From: Schaalia odontolytica
Lineage (GTDB): Bacteria > Actinomycetota > Actinomycetes > Actinomycetales > Actinomycetaceae
NCBI RefSeq assembly: GCF_002847525.1
Contig: NZ_PKKM01000005.1
Coordinates: forward strand, 139,691-203,690
Length of the DNA stretch: 64,000 bases
Direction: 5' to 3'
Below the pieces are notes generated by a model. The model was given only the letters and a program-made list of their open reading frames with translations, had not been told where the DNA came from and did not search any database. Positions 17,606 through 30,854 of the stretch are shown here, piece after piece (within the stretch, counting starts at the first letter, position 1; the number at the start of each line of letters is the position of its first letter). The translations under genes and the position numbers were made by a program.

Positions 17606-18010
17606 TCAGACCAGGCGCGGAGGACCGGACTCCACCCAGGAGACCAATCCGTTATATGTCAAGCGTTCTACGGCCACCTCGTAACGATGGTCACCATACG
17701 CCAGTCGCACCTCGACGACGGAACCGTCGGCCGAGTGCGCAATCGGGGCCGAGACCTCCATGCCCCGACGAGGGATCGAATACACCGGCTTAAAGGTCAG
17801 CCCCACCAGCCGATACCAGGACAGCTCCTCGACGCCATACACGCCAATGCCAGCCGTCCAGCCAGAGTGAACGTCCGGGCGCGACCAACAGCGGAAAGCA
17901 CCCAGACGCGAAACGATCCTGCGGGCGCGCACATTCATGTACACCCACAGGATCGCCCCGACGCACGCGAGGAGAACCGCACACCAGATCACAATCGTCA
18001 TCAGGCTCAT
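17606..18010 (-). CDS. DUF2550 membrane protein
   Basis: A 134-residue protein of the DUF2550 family, typically found directly after atpC in actinobacteria. It has one N-terminal transmembrane helix (IVIWCAVLLACVGAILWVYM) and a cytoplasmic domain with GAFRCWSRPDVHSGWTAGIG and LSWYRLVGLTFKP. Function is unknown. AGGAGGACCTC sits directly before the ATG at 18010, which fixes the start against an upstream extension that overlaps atpC. The gene lies 25 bases past atpC and is probably the last gene of the ATP synthase operon. Confidence 0.85.
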   Translation of the reverse strand: MSLMTIVIWCAVLLACVGAILWVYMNVRARRIVSRLGAFRCWSRPDVHSGWTAGIGVYGVEELSWYRLVGLTFKPVYSIPRRGMEVSAPIAHSADGSVVEVRLAYGDHRYEVAVERLTYNGLVSWVESGPPRLV

Positions 18011-18035
18011 GAGGTCCTCCTCGCGCTGCGTCGAA

Positions 18036-18307
18036 TTACTGTTCTGCCACTGTAGCGTGGTCGGCCACGACCGTGACGAAATCCGAGTCGACTGAGGCAA
18101 ATCCCCCAGTGACCTGGAAAGACACGACCTCGTGCGCGCGGGACACCGTCACAGTTCCCTCGCTCAGCTGGGCGAGGAGCGGCTGACGGCCCGGCAGGAC
18201 ACCGAGGCTTCCGTCGACCGTCGGAAACTGGACGGACGCGGCCGCGCCGTGCCACAGGCGTCCCTCGTGGGAGACGACCTCAACCTGCAAGGACTTGCCC
18301 GATGCCA

Positions 18308-18308
<1 letters not shown>
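18036..18308 (-). CDS. atpC: ATP synthase epsilon subunit
   Basis: Epsilon is part of the F1 central stalk. At 90 residues the protein contains only the N-terminal beta-sandwich (VEVVSHEGRLWHG, TVDGSLGVLPGRQPLLAQL, GGFASVDSDFVTVVADHA) and lacks the C-terminal two-helix domain that inhibits rotation in longer homologues. Short epsilon subunits are known from several actinobacteria. Its ATG overlaps the atpD stop (ATGA at 18308). Confidence 0.92.
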
Positions 18309-20711
<2,403 letters not shown>

Positions 20712-20714
20712 CGC

Positions 20715-22352
20715 TTAGGCCTTCTCGCTCGTGCGACCGCGCGAAATTTCCTCGCGGGTGCGCTCAGCCACGACCTCGCCGTCCTCGAGTCCGGCGGCGC
20801 CACGTCCGGCGCTGATCCACTGGTGGTGGAACTCCTCGACGGCGTTCTTGAGCGCCTCCTCCGTCTCGGAGGTCAGGTCGCCGGTCGCCGCGATCGTATC
20901 GAGCACGGTGGAGTTCGCGTGGAGGTGGTCGAGCAGGCCTCGCTCGAAGCGCAGGACGTTCTCGACCTCAATGTCATCGAGGTAGCCCTTGGTGCCCATC
21001 CAGATCGAAGCGACCTGGTCTTCCATCGCGTAAGGCGTGGACTGAGGCTGCTTGAGCAGCTCCATGAGGCGCTCACCGCGGGTCAGCTGACGACGAGTCG
21101 CCGCATCCAGGTCGGAAGCGAACATGGCGAAGGCGGCCATCGAGCGGTACTGCGCGAGCGTCAGCTTGAGCGTACCAGCGACCTTCTTCATGGCCTTGGG
21201 CTGGGCCGCGCCACCAACACGGGACACGGAGATACCCACGTCGACGGCAGGACGCTGATTCGAGTTGAACAGGTCGGACTGCAGGAAGATCTGGCCGTCG
21301 GTGATCGAAATGACGTTGGTCGGGATGTAGGCCGACACGTCGTTCGCCTTGGTTTCGATGATCGGCAGGCCGGTCATCGAACCGCCACCCAGGGCGTCCG
21401 AGAGCTTCGCGCAACGCTCCAGCAGGCGGGAGTGCAAGTAGAAGACGTCGCCGGGGTAGGCTTCGCGGCCCGGCGGGCGACGCAGCAGTAGCGACACCGC
21501 ACGGTAGGCCTCGGCCTGCTTGGACAGGTCGTCGAAGACGATGAGGACGTGCTTGCCCTGGTACATCCAGTGCTGGCCAATGGCGGAACCCGTGTAGGGG
21601 GCCATGTACTTGTAGCCGGCGGGGTCCGAGGCCGGGGAGGCCACGATGGTCGTGTACTCCATAGCGCCAGCATCCTCGAGCGTGGAGCGCACGGATGCGA
21701 TGGTCGAGCCCTTCTGGCCGATCGCCACGTAGATGCAACGCACCTGCTTGTTCGGGTCGCCGCTCTTCCAGTTCTCGCGCTGGTTGAGGATCGTATCAAG
21801 GGCGATCGCGGTCTTGCCGGTCTTGCGGTCACCGATGATCAGCTGACGCTGGCCGCGGCCAACCGGGATCATCGAGTCGATGGCCTTCAGGCCGGTCGCG
21901 AGGGGCTCGTGGACGCTCTTACGCGCCATCACGCCGGGGGCCTGCAGTTCGAGCGCGCGGCGCCCGTCCAGGTCCGTGATCTCGCCGAGGCCGTCAATCG
22001 GGCGGCCGAGCGGGTCTACCGTGCGACCCAGGTAGCCGTCACCGACGGGAACCGAGAGAACCTCGCCCGTGCGGTGCACGACCTGGCCCTCTTCGATGCC
22101 GCCGAAGTCACCGAGGACGACGGCGCCGATCTCGCGCTGGTCGAGGTTCATGGCCAGGCCCAGCGTCCCGTCCTCGAAACGCAGCAGCTCGTTCGCCATG
22201 GTGCCGGGCAGGCCCTCGACGTGCGCGATACCATCGGCCGTTTCGATGACGTGACCCACCTCTTCGGTGGCCACGTCCGCCGGACGGTAGGACTCCATAA
22301 AGGAGTCCAGTGCTCCGCGGATTTCCTCCGGGGAGATGCTGAGGTCAGCCAT
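20715..22352 (-). CDS. atpA: ATP synthase alpha subunit
   Basis: The non-catalytic nucleotide-binding F1 subunit, 545 residues. It has the P-loop [15 protein letters not shown] and the conserved blocks [33 protein letters not shown] and [17 protein letters not shown]. The N-terminal [14 protein letters not shown] binds the delta subunit. An extra acidic/basic C-terminal tail after position 510 is usual in actinobacteria. AGGAATCCTC precedes the ATG at 22352. Confidence 0.97.
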   Translation of the reverse strand: MADLSISPEEIRGALDSFMESYRPADVATEEVGHVIETADGIAHVEGLPGTMANELLRFEDGTLGLAMNLDQREIGAVVLGDFGGIEEGQVVHRTGEVLSVPVGDGYLGRTVDPLGRPIDGLGEITDLDGRRALELQAPGVMARKSVHEPLATGLKAIDSMIPVGRGQRQLIIGDRKTGKTAIALDTILNQRENWKSGDPNKQVRCIYVAIGQKGSTIASVRSTLEDAGAMEYTTIVASPASDPAGYKYMAPYTGSAIGQHWMYQGKHVLIVFDDLSKQAEAYRAVSLLLRRPPGREAYPGDVFYLHSRLLERCAKLSDALGGGSMTGLPIIETKANDVSAYIPTNVISITDGQIFLQSDLFNSNQRPAVDVGISVSRVGGAAQPKAMKKVAGTLKLTLAQYRSMAAFAMFASDLDAATRRQLTRGERLMELLKQPQSTPYAMEDQVASIWMGTKGYLDDIEVENVLRFERGLLDHLHANSTVLDTIAATGDLTSETEEALKNAVEEFHHQWISAGRGAAGLEDGEVVAERTREEISRGRTSEKA

Positions 22353-22399
22353 GAGGATTCCTAACTAGGTAAAAGAAATTAATGTGTGTACGAGAAGTG

Positions 22400-23214
22400 C
22401 TAGCTGGCGATCGCGTCGCGCGCTGCACTGATGCGACTGGCCAACGAGGCGTCGATCGCGGTCATGCCCGCGCGCAGACGGAAGCCGCCAATGAGCTCAG
22501 GATCGACCGAGATCGCCAGGTCAACGGGCGTGCCGTAGCGCTTCGTCAGGATCGTGCGCAGGCGCTCGACCTGCGCATCGCTCATCGTCGAGGCCGTGGC
22601 GACCGTGACGAAGAGGCGGTCCTGCATGGTTGCGGCCCACTGAGCGTAGCGACGCAGGTTGTGCAGCAGACGACCGTGGTTCGATCGGCCAACAGCACGG
22701 CGCACGAGGCGCATTGTCCAGACGCTGATGCACTCGCCAAAGAGCTTGGTTGCGATATCCCCGCGCTCGTGAGAGTTGCCCTTGGACGTATCCGACAGGC
22801 GCACGCGCACCTCGCGGTTGTGTGCCAGGAAGTAGCGGACCTGGAACAGCTCCTCGCGGACCTGATCGAGGGCATTGTGAGCACCCGCAGCATTGAGCAC
22901 GCCAAGGATGCCGAGCACCTCGAGCGTGTCCGCCACATCCGCCGGATGACGCCAGTGGTCGGCGACGACCGCATTCACGACGGACAGCGTCGCAGCCGTC
23001 ACGTGCGAAGCGAACGCGGTGGAGGCGAGCCCCTGCTTATCTGCGACCGACCGCGCCGGGTCGGTCGCTGCACGCGCGAGACGAGTGTTCTCCTTGAACA
23101 GGTCGGCCAGGCCGAAAAAATCCTCGGCAACCCGCATTGGGTCGGTGCCGGGTGTGGCCAGGGCCGCCGCCAGCTCCTTCGCGAAGGGGACGGACTCGAT
23201 CGTGCGCATCTGTG

Positions 23215-23218
<4 letters not shown>
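22400..23218 (-). CDS. atpH: ATP synthase delta subunit
   Basis: Peripheral-stalk subunit (OSCP-like), 272 residues, which links F1 to the b subunits. The conserved C-terminal end reads GTPVDLAISVDPELIGGFRL, as in the delta/OSCP family. It is longer than the E. coli protein (about 177), as in other actinobacteria. Its ATG overlaps the atpF stop (ATGA). Sequence outside the C-terminal region is poorly conserved, so the call also rests on operon position. Confidence 0.93.
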
Positions 23219-24005
<787 letters not shown>

Positions 24006-24031
24006 TTAGTAACGCCGGGTGGCGTTGGGGG

Positions 24032-24904
24032 TCAGTGATGTTCGACGGAAAGCTTGATGTACACGGTCGACAGGATCGTGAAAATGTACGCCTGCAGGAA
24101 GGCAACGAAGACCTCGAAGCCCGTCATGACAAACATGGCGGCACCGGTCAGCGCGGACGCGGCAGACAGGACGGAGAGCTCGTGGAGCAGAATCGCCGTT
24201 CCAAAGTAGGTCATACCCAGCAGGAGGTGGCCCGAGATCATGTTGCACAGAAGACGCAGGGTCAGCGTGACGGGGCGAACGATAAAGTTCGAGAGGAACT
24301 CGATGGGCGTGATCAGCAGATACATGGGGACGGGCAGTCCCGGCGGGAAAAGCTGCGAGGAAAAGAAACCGCCGACGCCCTGCTTGGAGATACCCGCACC
24401 GATGAAGGTCACGTACGTAATGAGCGCGAAGACCATCGGGACGGCTACGACCGACGAGGCCGCGATGTTGATGCCGGGGATGATGCCCGCAATGTTCATC
24501 GACAGGACGCCAAAGAACAGGAAGCCAATGAAGCCGGAGAACTTGCGACCGGTCTTGGGGCCAAGCATGTCGAGAGCAACATTGTCGCGAATGTAACCGG
24601 CGAGCCCCTCGATGACCATCTGTCCGCGGGTCGGCACCAGCTGAGGCTTGCGCGCGACTGCAACGAGAATCAGCGAGATGACCAGGCCCATGATGACGCG
24701 GGCGAGAGTCAGTCGGTTGAACTCGAAGAACGTTCCCTCACCGAAAATCACGGTCGGGAAAAAGTCCCCGAGGGCCGGCTGGTGGGGGTGCTGCGTGAAC
24801 GCAGGGTAGGCGGTGAGTGCGATGACGATGAGAAGGATCGCGAGGCTCACCCAATACCAACGCGGCTTGGACGCGGTGCGGCGAGCAGGCGCGTGATCGG
24901 ACAC
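24032..24904 (-). CDS. atpB: ATP synthase a subunit
   Basis: The Fo stator subunit forming the proton half-channels, 290 residues from the chosen start. The essential arginine lies in LTLRLLCNMISGHLLLGMTY, and the last helix ends with FLQAYIFTILSTVYIKL. The start is set at the GTG at 24904 because AAGGAGG lies seven to eight bases upstream; longer readings start at an ATG at 24922 or 24967, but the first places the ribosome binding site inside the gene. It lies just before atpE and follows the AtpI-like gene. Confidence 0.93.
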   Translation of the reverse strand: MSDHAPARRTASKPRWYWVSLAILLIVIALTAYPAFTQHPHQPALGDFFPTVIFGEGTFFEFNRLTLARVIMGLVISLILVAVARKPQLVPTRGQMVIEGLAGYIRDNVALDMLGPKTGRKFSGFIGFLFFGVLSMNIAGIIPGINIAASSVVAVPMVFALITYVTFIGAGISKQGVGGFFSSQLFPPGLPVPMYLLITPIEFLSNFIVRPVTLTLRLLCNMISGHLLLGMTYFGTAILLHELSVLSAASALTGAAMFVMTGFEVFVAFLQAYIFTILSTVYIKLSVEHH

Positions 24905-25004
24905 TGAATGTGCCTCCTTCATCTCAACTCCATTGGTTTGTGTCTGCTGCCGGGGCAACTCAACCATTCTATACAGAGAAGGGGCCGCCTAGCGCGCGCA
25001 AGGG

Positions 25005-25298
25005 TTACTGAGTGTCGCTCGGCGCGTCCACGTTCATCGTGCGCTTGCGCATCATGACCATCATCTCGACCGTCGAGGACACGATAATCGCGATGATCGT
25101 GGCGATTGCGGCCACCCGGACGTCCATGCCCAGGGCGCGCGGAACATACAGTCCGATGGCCAGCAGAGCGATCTTCGCCGCGTATCCGCCGGTCACCCAT
25201 CCGATGAAGTGGGAGGGCGAGCGCAGAGCGCGCGAGGTGAAGAACCACTGCGCGCCGCAGATGATGACGACCATGACAACAGCGAGCAGGTAGCTCAT
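25005..25298 (-). CDS. AtpI-like small membrane protein
   Basis: A 97-residue protein with three or four hydrophobic helices (LLAVVMVVIICGAQWFF; YAAKIALLAIGLYVPRA; VAAIATIIAIIVSSTVEMMV) just upstream of atpB. Proteins in this place are the AtpI/UncI type, thought to help c-ring assembly. Homology to AtpI is not evident from motifs; the call relies on size, topology and position. Its ATG overlaps the stop of the WecA-type gene (ATGA at 25298). Confidence 0.65.
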   Translation of the reverse strand: MSYLLAVVMVVIICGAQWFFTSRALRSPSHFIGWVTGGYAAKIALLAIGLYVPRALGMDVRVAAIATIIAIIVSSTVEMMVMMRKRTMNVDAPSDTQ

Positions 25299-26401
25299 GC
25301 GGAAACCTCTTCGTGGGCGGGGTCTTCCTTGGGGAATTCACGGGTGGTGACAGCCACACCGATTGCTGCCGCAATGATGGCGACGAGCGCGACGCTCCAC
25401 CACTCGAACACGAGGAGCCCGACTGCGGGGACGCAGACGATGGCGGTCCACATCCACAGGATCGCAACGACCCCGCGGTGAGAGTGCCCGGCAACGAGGA
25501 GACGGTCGTGGAAGTGGGAGCGGTCGGCAACGAAGGGGCTCTTGCCTCGGCTCATGCGGCGAATCGAGGTGACGACCAGGTCGAGGACGGGCATGAAGAT
25601 GACCGACAGCGGCAGGATGAGCGGCAGCGCGGACACGATCATCTGCTGGCGTCCGAGCAGCGAGGGATCGATCTTGCCGGTGACGATGATGCCGGCGGCA
25701 GCCAGGACGAGGCCCATGGTCTCCGCTCCCCCGCCCATCATGATCGAGGAGGGGTGGAAGTTGAACCAGAGGAAGCCTGCGCACACTCCGAGCAGCGCGA
25801 TCACGATGAGGCTAGCGGTCGTCGCGTAGGAGGCCGCGCCCATGAGCCGGGTGACGATGTAGGAATAGACGAAGAAGGACCCCGCACCGATCGCGATCAT
25901 GCCGGAGGCCAAGCCGTCAAGTCCGTCGATGAAGTTGACGGCGTTCATGATGCCGACAATAAAAAAGACGGAGACGAAGAGCCACAGTCGGGAGGATCCG
26001 AGCGTCAGGCCGAAAATCGGGAACGAGGCCAGCTGCACCCCGCCGAAAGCCATACCACCCGCGATCAGCACCTGACCGCCGAGCTTGGCCATCCAGTCCA
26101 ACTCGATGATGTCATCGATGATGCCGAGGATGCACATGGCACCGGCACCGGCCATGACGGCCCACGGGACCGTGGTGGTAAAAAGTGGCGCCATGTAGGG
26201 GATCCGCGAGGCAAGCAGCATCGTGATGATCAGTGCGATCGTCATCGCGACGCCGCCGAGGCGCGGAATCGGTGTCTTCTGGATGTCACGCCCACGCACG
26301 GGCGGCAAGATGTTGAACCGCAAGCACGCCCAGCGCACAGCCGGGGTCAGCAGGATCGTCAGGGCCATCGCAATGGCACCCAGCAGCAGGTAGACCTTCA
26401 C
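25295..26401 (-). CDS. Undecaprenyl-phosphate N-acetylhexosamine-1-phosphate transferase (WecA/MraY family)
   Basis: A 368-residue polytopic enzyme that moves a sugar-1-phosphate from a UDP-sugar to undecaprenyl phosphate, initiating a wall glycan (in mycobacteria, the arabinogalactan linker). Family motifs are seen: MCILGIIDDIIELDWMAKLG, then VNFIDGLDGLASG (Mg2+/catalytic Asp cluster) and HFHDRLLVAGHSHRG, the HxHxR-type motif of the WecA subgroup. About ten helices. It is the usual gene between tsaC and the atp genes in actinobacteria and is coupled to the AtpI-like gene. The exact sugar donor cannot be read from sequence. Confidence 0.9.
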   Translation of the reverse strand: MKVYLLLGAIAMALTILLTPAVRWACLRFNILPPVRGRDIQKTPIPRLGGVAMTIALIITMLLASRIPYMAPLFTTTVPWAVMAGAGAMCILGIIDDIIELDWMAKLGGQVLIAGGMAFGGVQLASFPIFGLTLGSSRLWLFVSVFFIVGIMNAVNFIDGLDGLASGMIAIGAGSFFVYSYIVTRLMGAASYATTASLIVIALLGVCAGFLWFNFHPSSIMMGGGAETMGLVLAAAGIIVTGKIDPSLLGRQQMIVSALPLILPLSVIFMPVLDLVVTSIRRMSRGKSPFVADRSHFHDRLLVAGHSHRGVVAILWMWTAIVCVPAVGLLVFEWWSVALVAIIAAAIGVAVTTREFPKEDPAHEEVSA

Positions 26402-27072
26402 GAAGCAGCCCCTTCGACGGGGGCGATGGGCACGCCAGCGGCGGCGCTGAGGTCATCCAGGGAGATGGTCCCGAGGCGGAGAGCCCGGGGCGCATCGTGC
26501 GCGAAGTCAACGATTGACGAGGCCGTGGAACCTTGTGTGGGGCCACCGTCGAGGTAGGCGGACACGCGTGTTCCGAAGTATCCGACGGCCTGCTCGACCG
26601 AGGTCGCGGGAGGCTGACCGGTCAGGTTCGCGGAGGTGACGGCCATTGGTCCGAAGTCATGCAGGAGGCGCAGGAGGGCCGACTGGTTCGGCATGCGCAC
26701 CCCGATGGTGCCGCCGGTTTCACCCAGGTCCCACCCGAGGTCGGGGCGGGCGCGCAGGATGAGGGTGAGTCCGCCGGGCCAGAAGGCACGCGCAAGGGCG
26801 CGGGCGGCCTCGGGCACATCGACGCACAGCGAGTCGATCGCGTCGACGGACGCGACGAGCACGGGCGGCGGCATCTGCCGTCCGCGGCCCTTGGCAGCCA
26901 GGACTGCGGCGACGGCTTGAGGGTTGGCAGCGTCCGCGCCAATGCCGTAGACGGTGTCCGTGGGTACGACGAGGAGATGGCCGTCGCGCAGCTCCCGCTG
27001 GGCGCGCGCTTGGTCAGCCTCACTCAGGGAAGGAACGGCGCTCAGGATCGTCTCAGTACTCATCGTGTTCAT
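26398..27072 (-). CDS. tsaC: L-threonylcarbamoyladenylate synthase (Sua5/YrdC/TsaC)
   Basis: Makes threonylcarbamoyl-AMP from threonine, bicarbonate and ATP, the first step of t6A37 tRNA modification. The 224-residue YrdC-domain protein shows HLLVVPTDTVYGIGADA and AKGRGRQMPPPVLV (the KxR...P motif), then FWPGGLTLIL and GTIGVRMPNQ, and TSANLTGQPPATS. No Sua5-type C-terminal domain is present, so it is the short form. The ATG at 27072 overlaps the prmC stop. Confidence 0.93.
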   Translation of the reverse strand: MNTMSTETILSAVPSLSEADQARAQRELRDGHLLVVPTDTVYGIGADAANPQAVAAVLAAKGRGRQMPPPVLVASVDAIDSLCVDVPEAARALARAFWPGGLTLILRARPDLGWDLGETGGTIGVRMPNQSALLRLLHDFGPMAVTSANLTGQPPATSVEQAVGYFGTRVSAYLDGGPTQGSTASSIVDFAHDAPRALRLGTISLDDLSAAAGVPIAPVEGAAS

Positions 27073-27965
27073 TGTGTCACGGATGCGGTGGGCTTCGTCG
27101 ATTCGGGCGCGCGGGCGCTCAGGAAACGACGCCTGCCAGCCAGGTCGGGCAGCGTCGTAATATCCGTCATCCCCAGCTCGGCGGCGAGCGCCGCCATGGC
27201 CTCTTCCTGCGTGGGCGAGTGTTCCATCAGTAGGACGCCACCGGGGCGCAGGAGGGTGAGGGCGCGTCGCGCGACGCGCGCGGGGATCTCGGTCCCGTCC
27301 GGGCTTCCCCCGTACAGGGCGACGTGGGGGTCGGCACTGGCCTCGGGCTGCGTGGGCATCTCATCGGCGGGAACGTAGGGCGGGTTGGTGACGACGACGT
27401 CGACCATCCCGTCCAGGTGCGCGAGCGTGGCTGGATCCGTCGCGTCGCCTCGCTCCAAATGAAGGCAGGGAACGCCCACGGCGTCACGGTTCTGACAGGC
27501 CAGGGCGAAGGGCTCGGCTTCCTTCTCAACTGCCCATACCTCGGTGCGGGTGGTCTCGATGGCCACCGCCAGCCCGATCGCGCCGGAGCCGGCGCACAGG
27601 TCGACGACTCGAGCCTCACCGCGGCGGGAGACGACCGACATGGCCTCGTCAATCGCGAGGCCGGCAAGAACCTCGGTCTCCGGGCGCACGACGAACACAC
27701 CGGGGCGAGCGGCCAGGGTCAAGCCACGGAAGAACATGCGACTCGTGACGTGCTGAAGGGGAATACGCAGGGCCCTCTCCCCCACCGCCGAGCGCAGTTT
27801 CTCGGCCTGGTCCTCGTTCAGCTCCGCCGGCAGTTCCCACTGGGACGAGGCGTCACACGCCCACTCGAGCAGCTCACGCACGTCCGCATCGACCGAGTCG
27901 ATGCCGGCCGTCGTCAGGCGTTCGCGTGCCCACGCACGCGCGTCCGTGATGGACCACGTCCCCAT
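27069..27965 (-). CDS. prmC: Peptide chain release factor N5-glutamine methyltransferase
   Basis: PrmC methylates the GGQ glutamine of RF1 and RF2. The 298-residue protein has an N-terminal helical domain and a Rossmann methyltransferase fold: RVVDLCAGSGAIGLAVA (SAM motif I) and VVTNPPYVPADE (the NPPY catalytic motif). GGAGGAG lies just upstream of the ATG at 27965; an ATG five codons earlier overlaps the prfA stop and is the alternative. Its substrate gene prfA is immediately upstream. Confidence 0.94.
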   Translation of the reverse strand: MGTWSITDARAWARERLTTAGIDSVDADVRELLEWACDASSQWELPAELNEDQAEKLRSAVGERALRIPLQHVTSRMFFRGLTLAARPGVFVVRPETEVLAGLAIDEAMSVVSRRGEARVVDLCAGSGAIGLAVAIETTRTEVWAVEKEAEPFALACQNRDAVGVPCLHLERGDATDPATLAHLDGMVDVVVTNPPYVPADEMPTQPEASADPHVALYGGSPDGTEIPARVARRALTLLRPGGVLLMEHSPTQEEAMAALAAELGMTDITTLPDLAGRRRFLSARAPESTKPTASVTQ

Positions 27966-27976
27966 GTCTCCTCCAA

Positions 27977-29071
27977 TCATGACTGAGCGGCGGCAGCCAG
28001 GCGCTCAGCCTCATCAGCTTCCTGCAGCGAAGCGATGACGGCATCGAGCGCGCCGGACAGGACCGCGTCCAGGTTGTGAGCCTTGAAGCCCGTGCGGTGA
28101 TCCGCGATGCGGTTCTCCGGGAAGTTATAGGTGCGGATGCGCTCCGAGCGATCCACGGTGCGCACCTGGGACAAACGCTGGGCCGAGGCCTCGGCTTCCT
28201 TCTTCGCCCTCGCCTCGGCGGCCAGTCGCGAGGCCAGCACGCGCAGCGCGGCCTCCTTGTTCTGCAGCTGCGACTTCTCATTCTGCATCGAGACGACGAT
28301 GCCCGAGGGAATGTGCGTGATGCGCACGGCGGAGTCGGTCGTGTTGACCGACTGGCCGCCGGGGCCGCTGGACCGGTAGACGTCGATGCGCAGATCGTTC
28401 GGGTCGATGACGATCTCCTCGTCGTCCTCGATCTCCGGCATGACGAAAACGCCTGCGGCGCTCGTGTGAATACGGCCCTGCGACTCGGTGACGGGGACGC
28501 GCTGCACGCGGTGCACGCCACCCTCGTACTTCAGGTGCGCCCACACGCCCTCGTCGGGAGCGGGCGTGCCCTTCGCGCGGATCGCGAGCGTGATGTCCTT
28601 GAAACCGCCGAGCTCCGTGTGGGTCGCGCTCATCTCGGTGACGCTCCAGCCGTGCGCTTCCGCGTAGCGGGCGTACATGCGGGCCAGATCGGAGGCGAAC
28701 AGAGCGGATTCTTCGCCGCCTTCACCCGCCTTGATCTCAAGGATGACGTCCATCGCATCCTCGGGGTCGCGGGGAGCCAGAATCTTCACGAGCGCCTCGT
28801 GGGCAGCCGCTTCCTCTTCCTCGAGGGCGGGAATCTCGTCGGCGAAGGAACGATCTTCGGCGGCCAGCTCTCGGGCGGCCTCGAGGTCTCCCGAGGCGGA
28901 GGAGAGCCTATCGGCAGCAGCCTTCACGCGGCCAAGCTCGGCGTAGCGTCGGCCGACTCGGCGCATCAGCTGCGGGTCCGCCAGCGTCTGGGGATCCGCC
29001 ATCTGCGCCTCGACCTGCTCGTATTCCTGCAGCAGGGGGCCCAGGGCACCGAGTTCATCCGTCGCGGCCAC
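27977..29071 (-). CDS. prfA: Peptide chain release factor 1
   Basis: RF1 decodes UAA and UAG and triggers peptide release. The 364-residue protein carries the GGQ motif at 238-240 ([12 protein letters not shown]), which PrmC methylates, and the stop-codon tripeptide PVT at 193-195 ([12 protein letters not shown]), a PxT variant of the usual PAT. The C-terminal block [15 protein letters not shown] is also typical. It follows rpmE and leads into prmC, the standard actinobacterial order. Confidence 0.96.
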   Translation of the reverse strand: MAATDELGALGPLLQEYEQVEAQMADPQTLADPQLMRRVGRRYAELGRVKAAADRLSSASGDLEAARELAAEDRSFADEIPALEEEEAAAHEALVKILAPRDPEDAMDVILEIKAGEGGEESALFASDLARMYARYAEAHGWSVTEMSATHTELGGFKDITLAIRAKGTPAPDEGVWAHLKYEGGVHRVQRVPVTESQGRIHTSAAGVFVMPEIEDDEEIVIDPNDLRIDVYRSSGPGGQSVNTTDSAVRITHIPSGIVVSMQNEKSQLQNKEAALRVLASRLAAEARAKKEAEASAQRLSQVRTVDRSERIRTYNFPENRIADHRTGFKAHNLDAVLSGALDAVIASLQEADEAERLAAAAQS

Positions 29072-29104
29072 GATTCACCACTTCCTTCGTTCCATACAGT
29101 TGAC

Positions 29105-29146
29105 AAAGCGGCGGCGCCGTCGGCCATAGGGCCAACGACACCGCCG
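29105..29146 (-). terminator. Hairpin after rpmE
   Basis: A 16-bp stem with a few G-U pairs joins 29111-29126 and 29131-29146, with a four-base loop; on the minus strand it is followed by GCTTTGTC. It lies between rpmE and prfA and may end or attenuate rpmE transcription. Confidence 0.6.
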
Positions 29147-29165
29147 TTGAGCTAGCCGCTCACCC

Positions 29166-29387
29166 TCACTTGGAGGGGCGCACGCGCTTGCCGTAGCGAG
29201 CCTCGAACTTGGCGACGCGGCCGCCGGTGTCGAGGATCTTCTGCTTGCCCGTGTAGAACGGGTGGCAGGCCGAGCACACGTCCACGCGCATCTCACCGGA
29301 GGTGATGGTGGAACGGGTGTGGAACGAGTTGCCGCACGTACAGGTCACGACGGTGTCCACGTATTCGGGGTGAATACCCTGCTTCAT
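29166..29387 (-). CDS. rpmE: 50S ribosomal protein L31, zinc-binding type
   Basis: A 73-residue large-subunit protein starting [19 protein letters not shown]. Four cysteines (16, 18, 38, 41) in CTC and CSAC motifs mark the zinc-containing C+ form, not the zinc-independent RpmE2 replaced under zinc starvation. The ATG at 29387 has AGGAGAAACTCC just upstream; a longer open frame continues upstream but has no homology. In most actinobacteria rho lies directly upstream; here three paralogous genes intervene. Confidence 0.96.
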   Translation of the reverse strand: MKQGIHPEYVDTVVTCTCGNSFHTRSTITSGEMRVDVCSACHPFYTGKQKILDTGGRVAKFEARYGKRVRPSK

Positions 29388-29603
29388 GGAGTTTCTCCTG
29401 GATCGTTTGGTGCCCCGGGTCCGGACATGCAGCGTCCCCCGCATCTGGCGGGGACTCGCCTTCCAGCGCGCCAACAAGCGCCTGGGGCATGCCGGTGAAC
29501 CGGTAAGCCGACACGACATTATCGCACACGCCCCCACCCCCTTCAACGAGGGAAGGCCCCCGCAGGCGTGACATCGGCTATGGGCGGACACCGAGCACGG
29601 AGC

Positions 29604-30803
29604 TCAGCGTGTGCGCCCGCGCGGACCGAGGTTTGCGGCCGACGTCAGGTAGTTCGCCTGAGAGGGGCCGTACCGCGAGGTCCCGTCCCACACGAGGTAG
29701 CGGTGGAGGTATGCGGGAGGCACGTAGAGCTGCGCGCCAAACGCCGTGAAGAGCGCGGTGGAGTGGGCCGCACTCCCCTTGAGGTTGATACCCGCGCTGT
29801 TTGCAGTCAGCCGTATCGCCTGGCCGGGGTTGTAGGTGTACGTCACGCCGGCGATCCGGTACGCGCCGAGGTAGCGCGTCTCGTTGGTGCGCAGCTTCTC
29901 CCCCGCGCCCTTCCTCCAGCGCTTGTAACGCCTCTGCCCAATCATGGACGTGTCGGCACCGAGAGCCGCCTCGATGAGGCGCACGAGGCGCACCCTGGCC
30001 TCGTCGGCGATCCGATCGAGCTGCGTGAGTGCATCGGCGGGATCCATCTGGGCGCGCTCGAGGCTCGCCCCCAGGTCGTTGACGGCCAGGCGCTGCTCAT
30101 CGAGCCACAGTATGAGGGATGATGCCATGCTGAGAACCATCGGCTCCTTGCTGCGCCTCTGGACAGTTTGCGTGATGGTCTCAACGACGGTCAGGTCCTC
30201 GAACACCGGCCCCAGCTCGTTGTCCCACACCCTGCGCCAGGCAGGAGTCAGCTCGAACAGATCGCACGCGGCCATCATCGCGGCGTGGGCGTCCATCAGA
30301 GCGTGGAAATCCCCCACGATCATCGCTGTTTCCCGAGCCGTTGCGGCGCTCAGCGAAGCGAGGAACGGAATCGAAGCCTCCGCAGCGATACGAGCGCGCA
30401 GACTGTCGCGCTCGTACCGAGCTGCCTCGAGGCGCGCAGTCAGACCTCGGTCGTAGCGCCCGGCCCCGAGGAGTGGAAGAAAGGCATGCTCCACCTCCAG
30501 GTGACGTTTCTCCAGACCACCCCACTCCTCGGCCGCCCGCCGCATGTTCTCGCGGGCGAGACGTCGCAGCATCCACCCCCGCACCCACACGACGATCCCC
30601 GCGATCGAGGCTGCCCACGCGTACCAGGGTGGCCACACGAGGCTCTGCGGAAGTTCAACGGCGGACGCCATAGCAAACCACGCCGGGGTTGCGAGGAACA
30701 GGAGCAGACCCGCCACAATCCGCAGGAAGCCGCGCAGACTGCGCCACGTTGTCGTGGGGCGTTCTGGAGCCTGAGTGAGCGCGCCTGGCGCTATCGATGT
30801 CAT
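29604..30803 (-). CDS. Paralogous membrane protein 1 of 3
   Basis: A 399-residue protein of unknown function, shortest-domain member of a three-gene family. Two N-terminal helices (about 24-44 and 55-75) precede a long helical, Arg/Ala/Glu-rich region, then a conserved C-terminal block with YTYNPGQAIRLTANSAGIN and LYVPPAYLHRYLVWDG. Shared with its neighbours are the RRAAEEWGGLEKR and LGPVFEDL segments. It lacks the large exported domain of paralogue 2. The start at 30803 (MTSIAPGALTQ) matches the N-termini of the neighbours better than an extension of 16 codons. Confidence 0.65.
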   Translation of the reverse strand: MTSIAPGALTQAPERPTTTWRSLRGFLRIVAGLLLFLATPAWFAMASAVELPQSLVWPPWYAWAASIAGIVVWVRGWMLRRLARENMRRAAEEWGGLEKRHLEVEHAFLPLLGAGRYDRGLTARLEAARYERDSLRARIAAEASIPFLASLSAATARETAMIVGDFHALMDAHAAMMAACDLFELTPAWRRVWDNELGPVFEDLTVVETITQTVQRRSKEPMVLSMASSLILWLDEQRLAVNDLGASLERAQMDPADALTQLDRIADEARVRLVRLIEAALGADTSMIGQRRYKRWRKGAGEKLRTNETRYLGAYRIAGVTYTYNPGQAIRLTANSAGINLKGSAAHSTALFTAFGAQLYVPPAYLHRYLVWDGTSRYGPSQANYLTSAANLGPRGRTR

Positions 30804-30854
30804 GGCTCCACTCTGGCACGGATAGCACTCAATTGCCGGGTATCGCTCCACGTC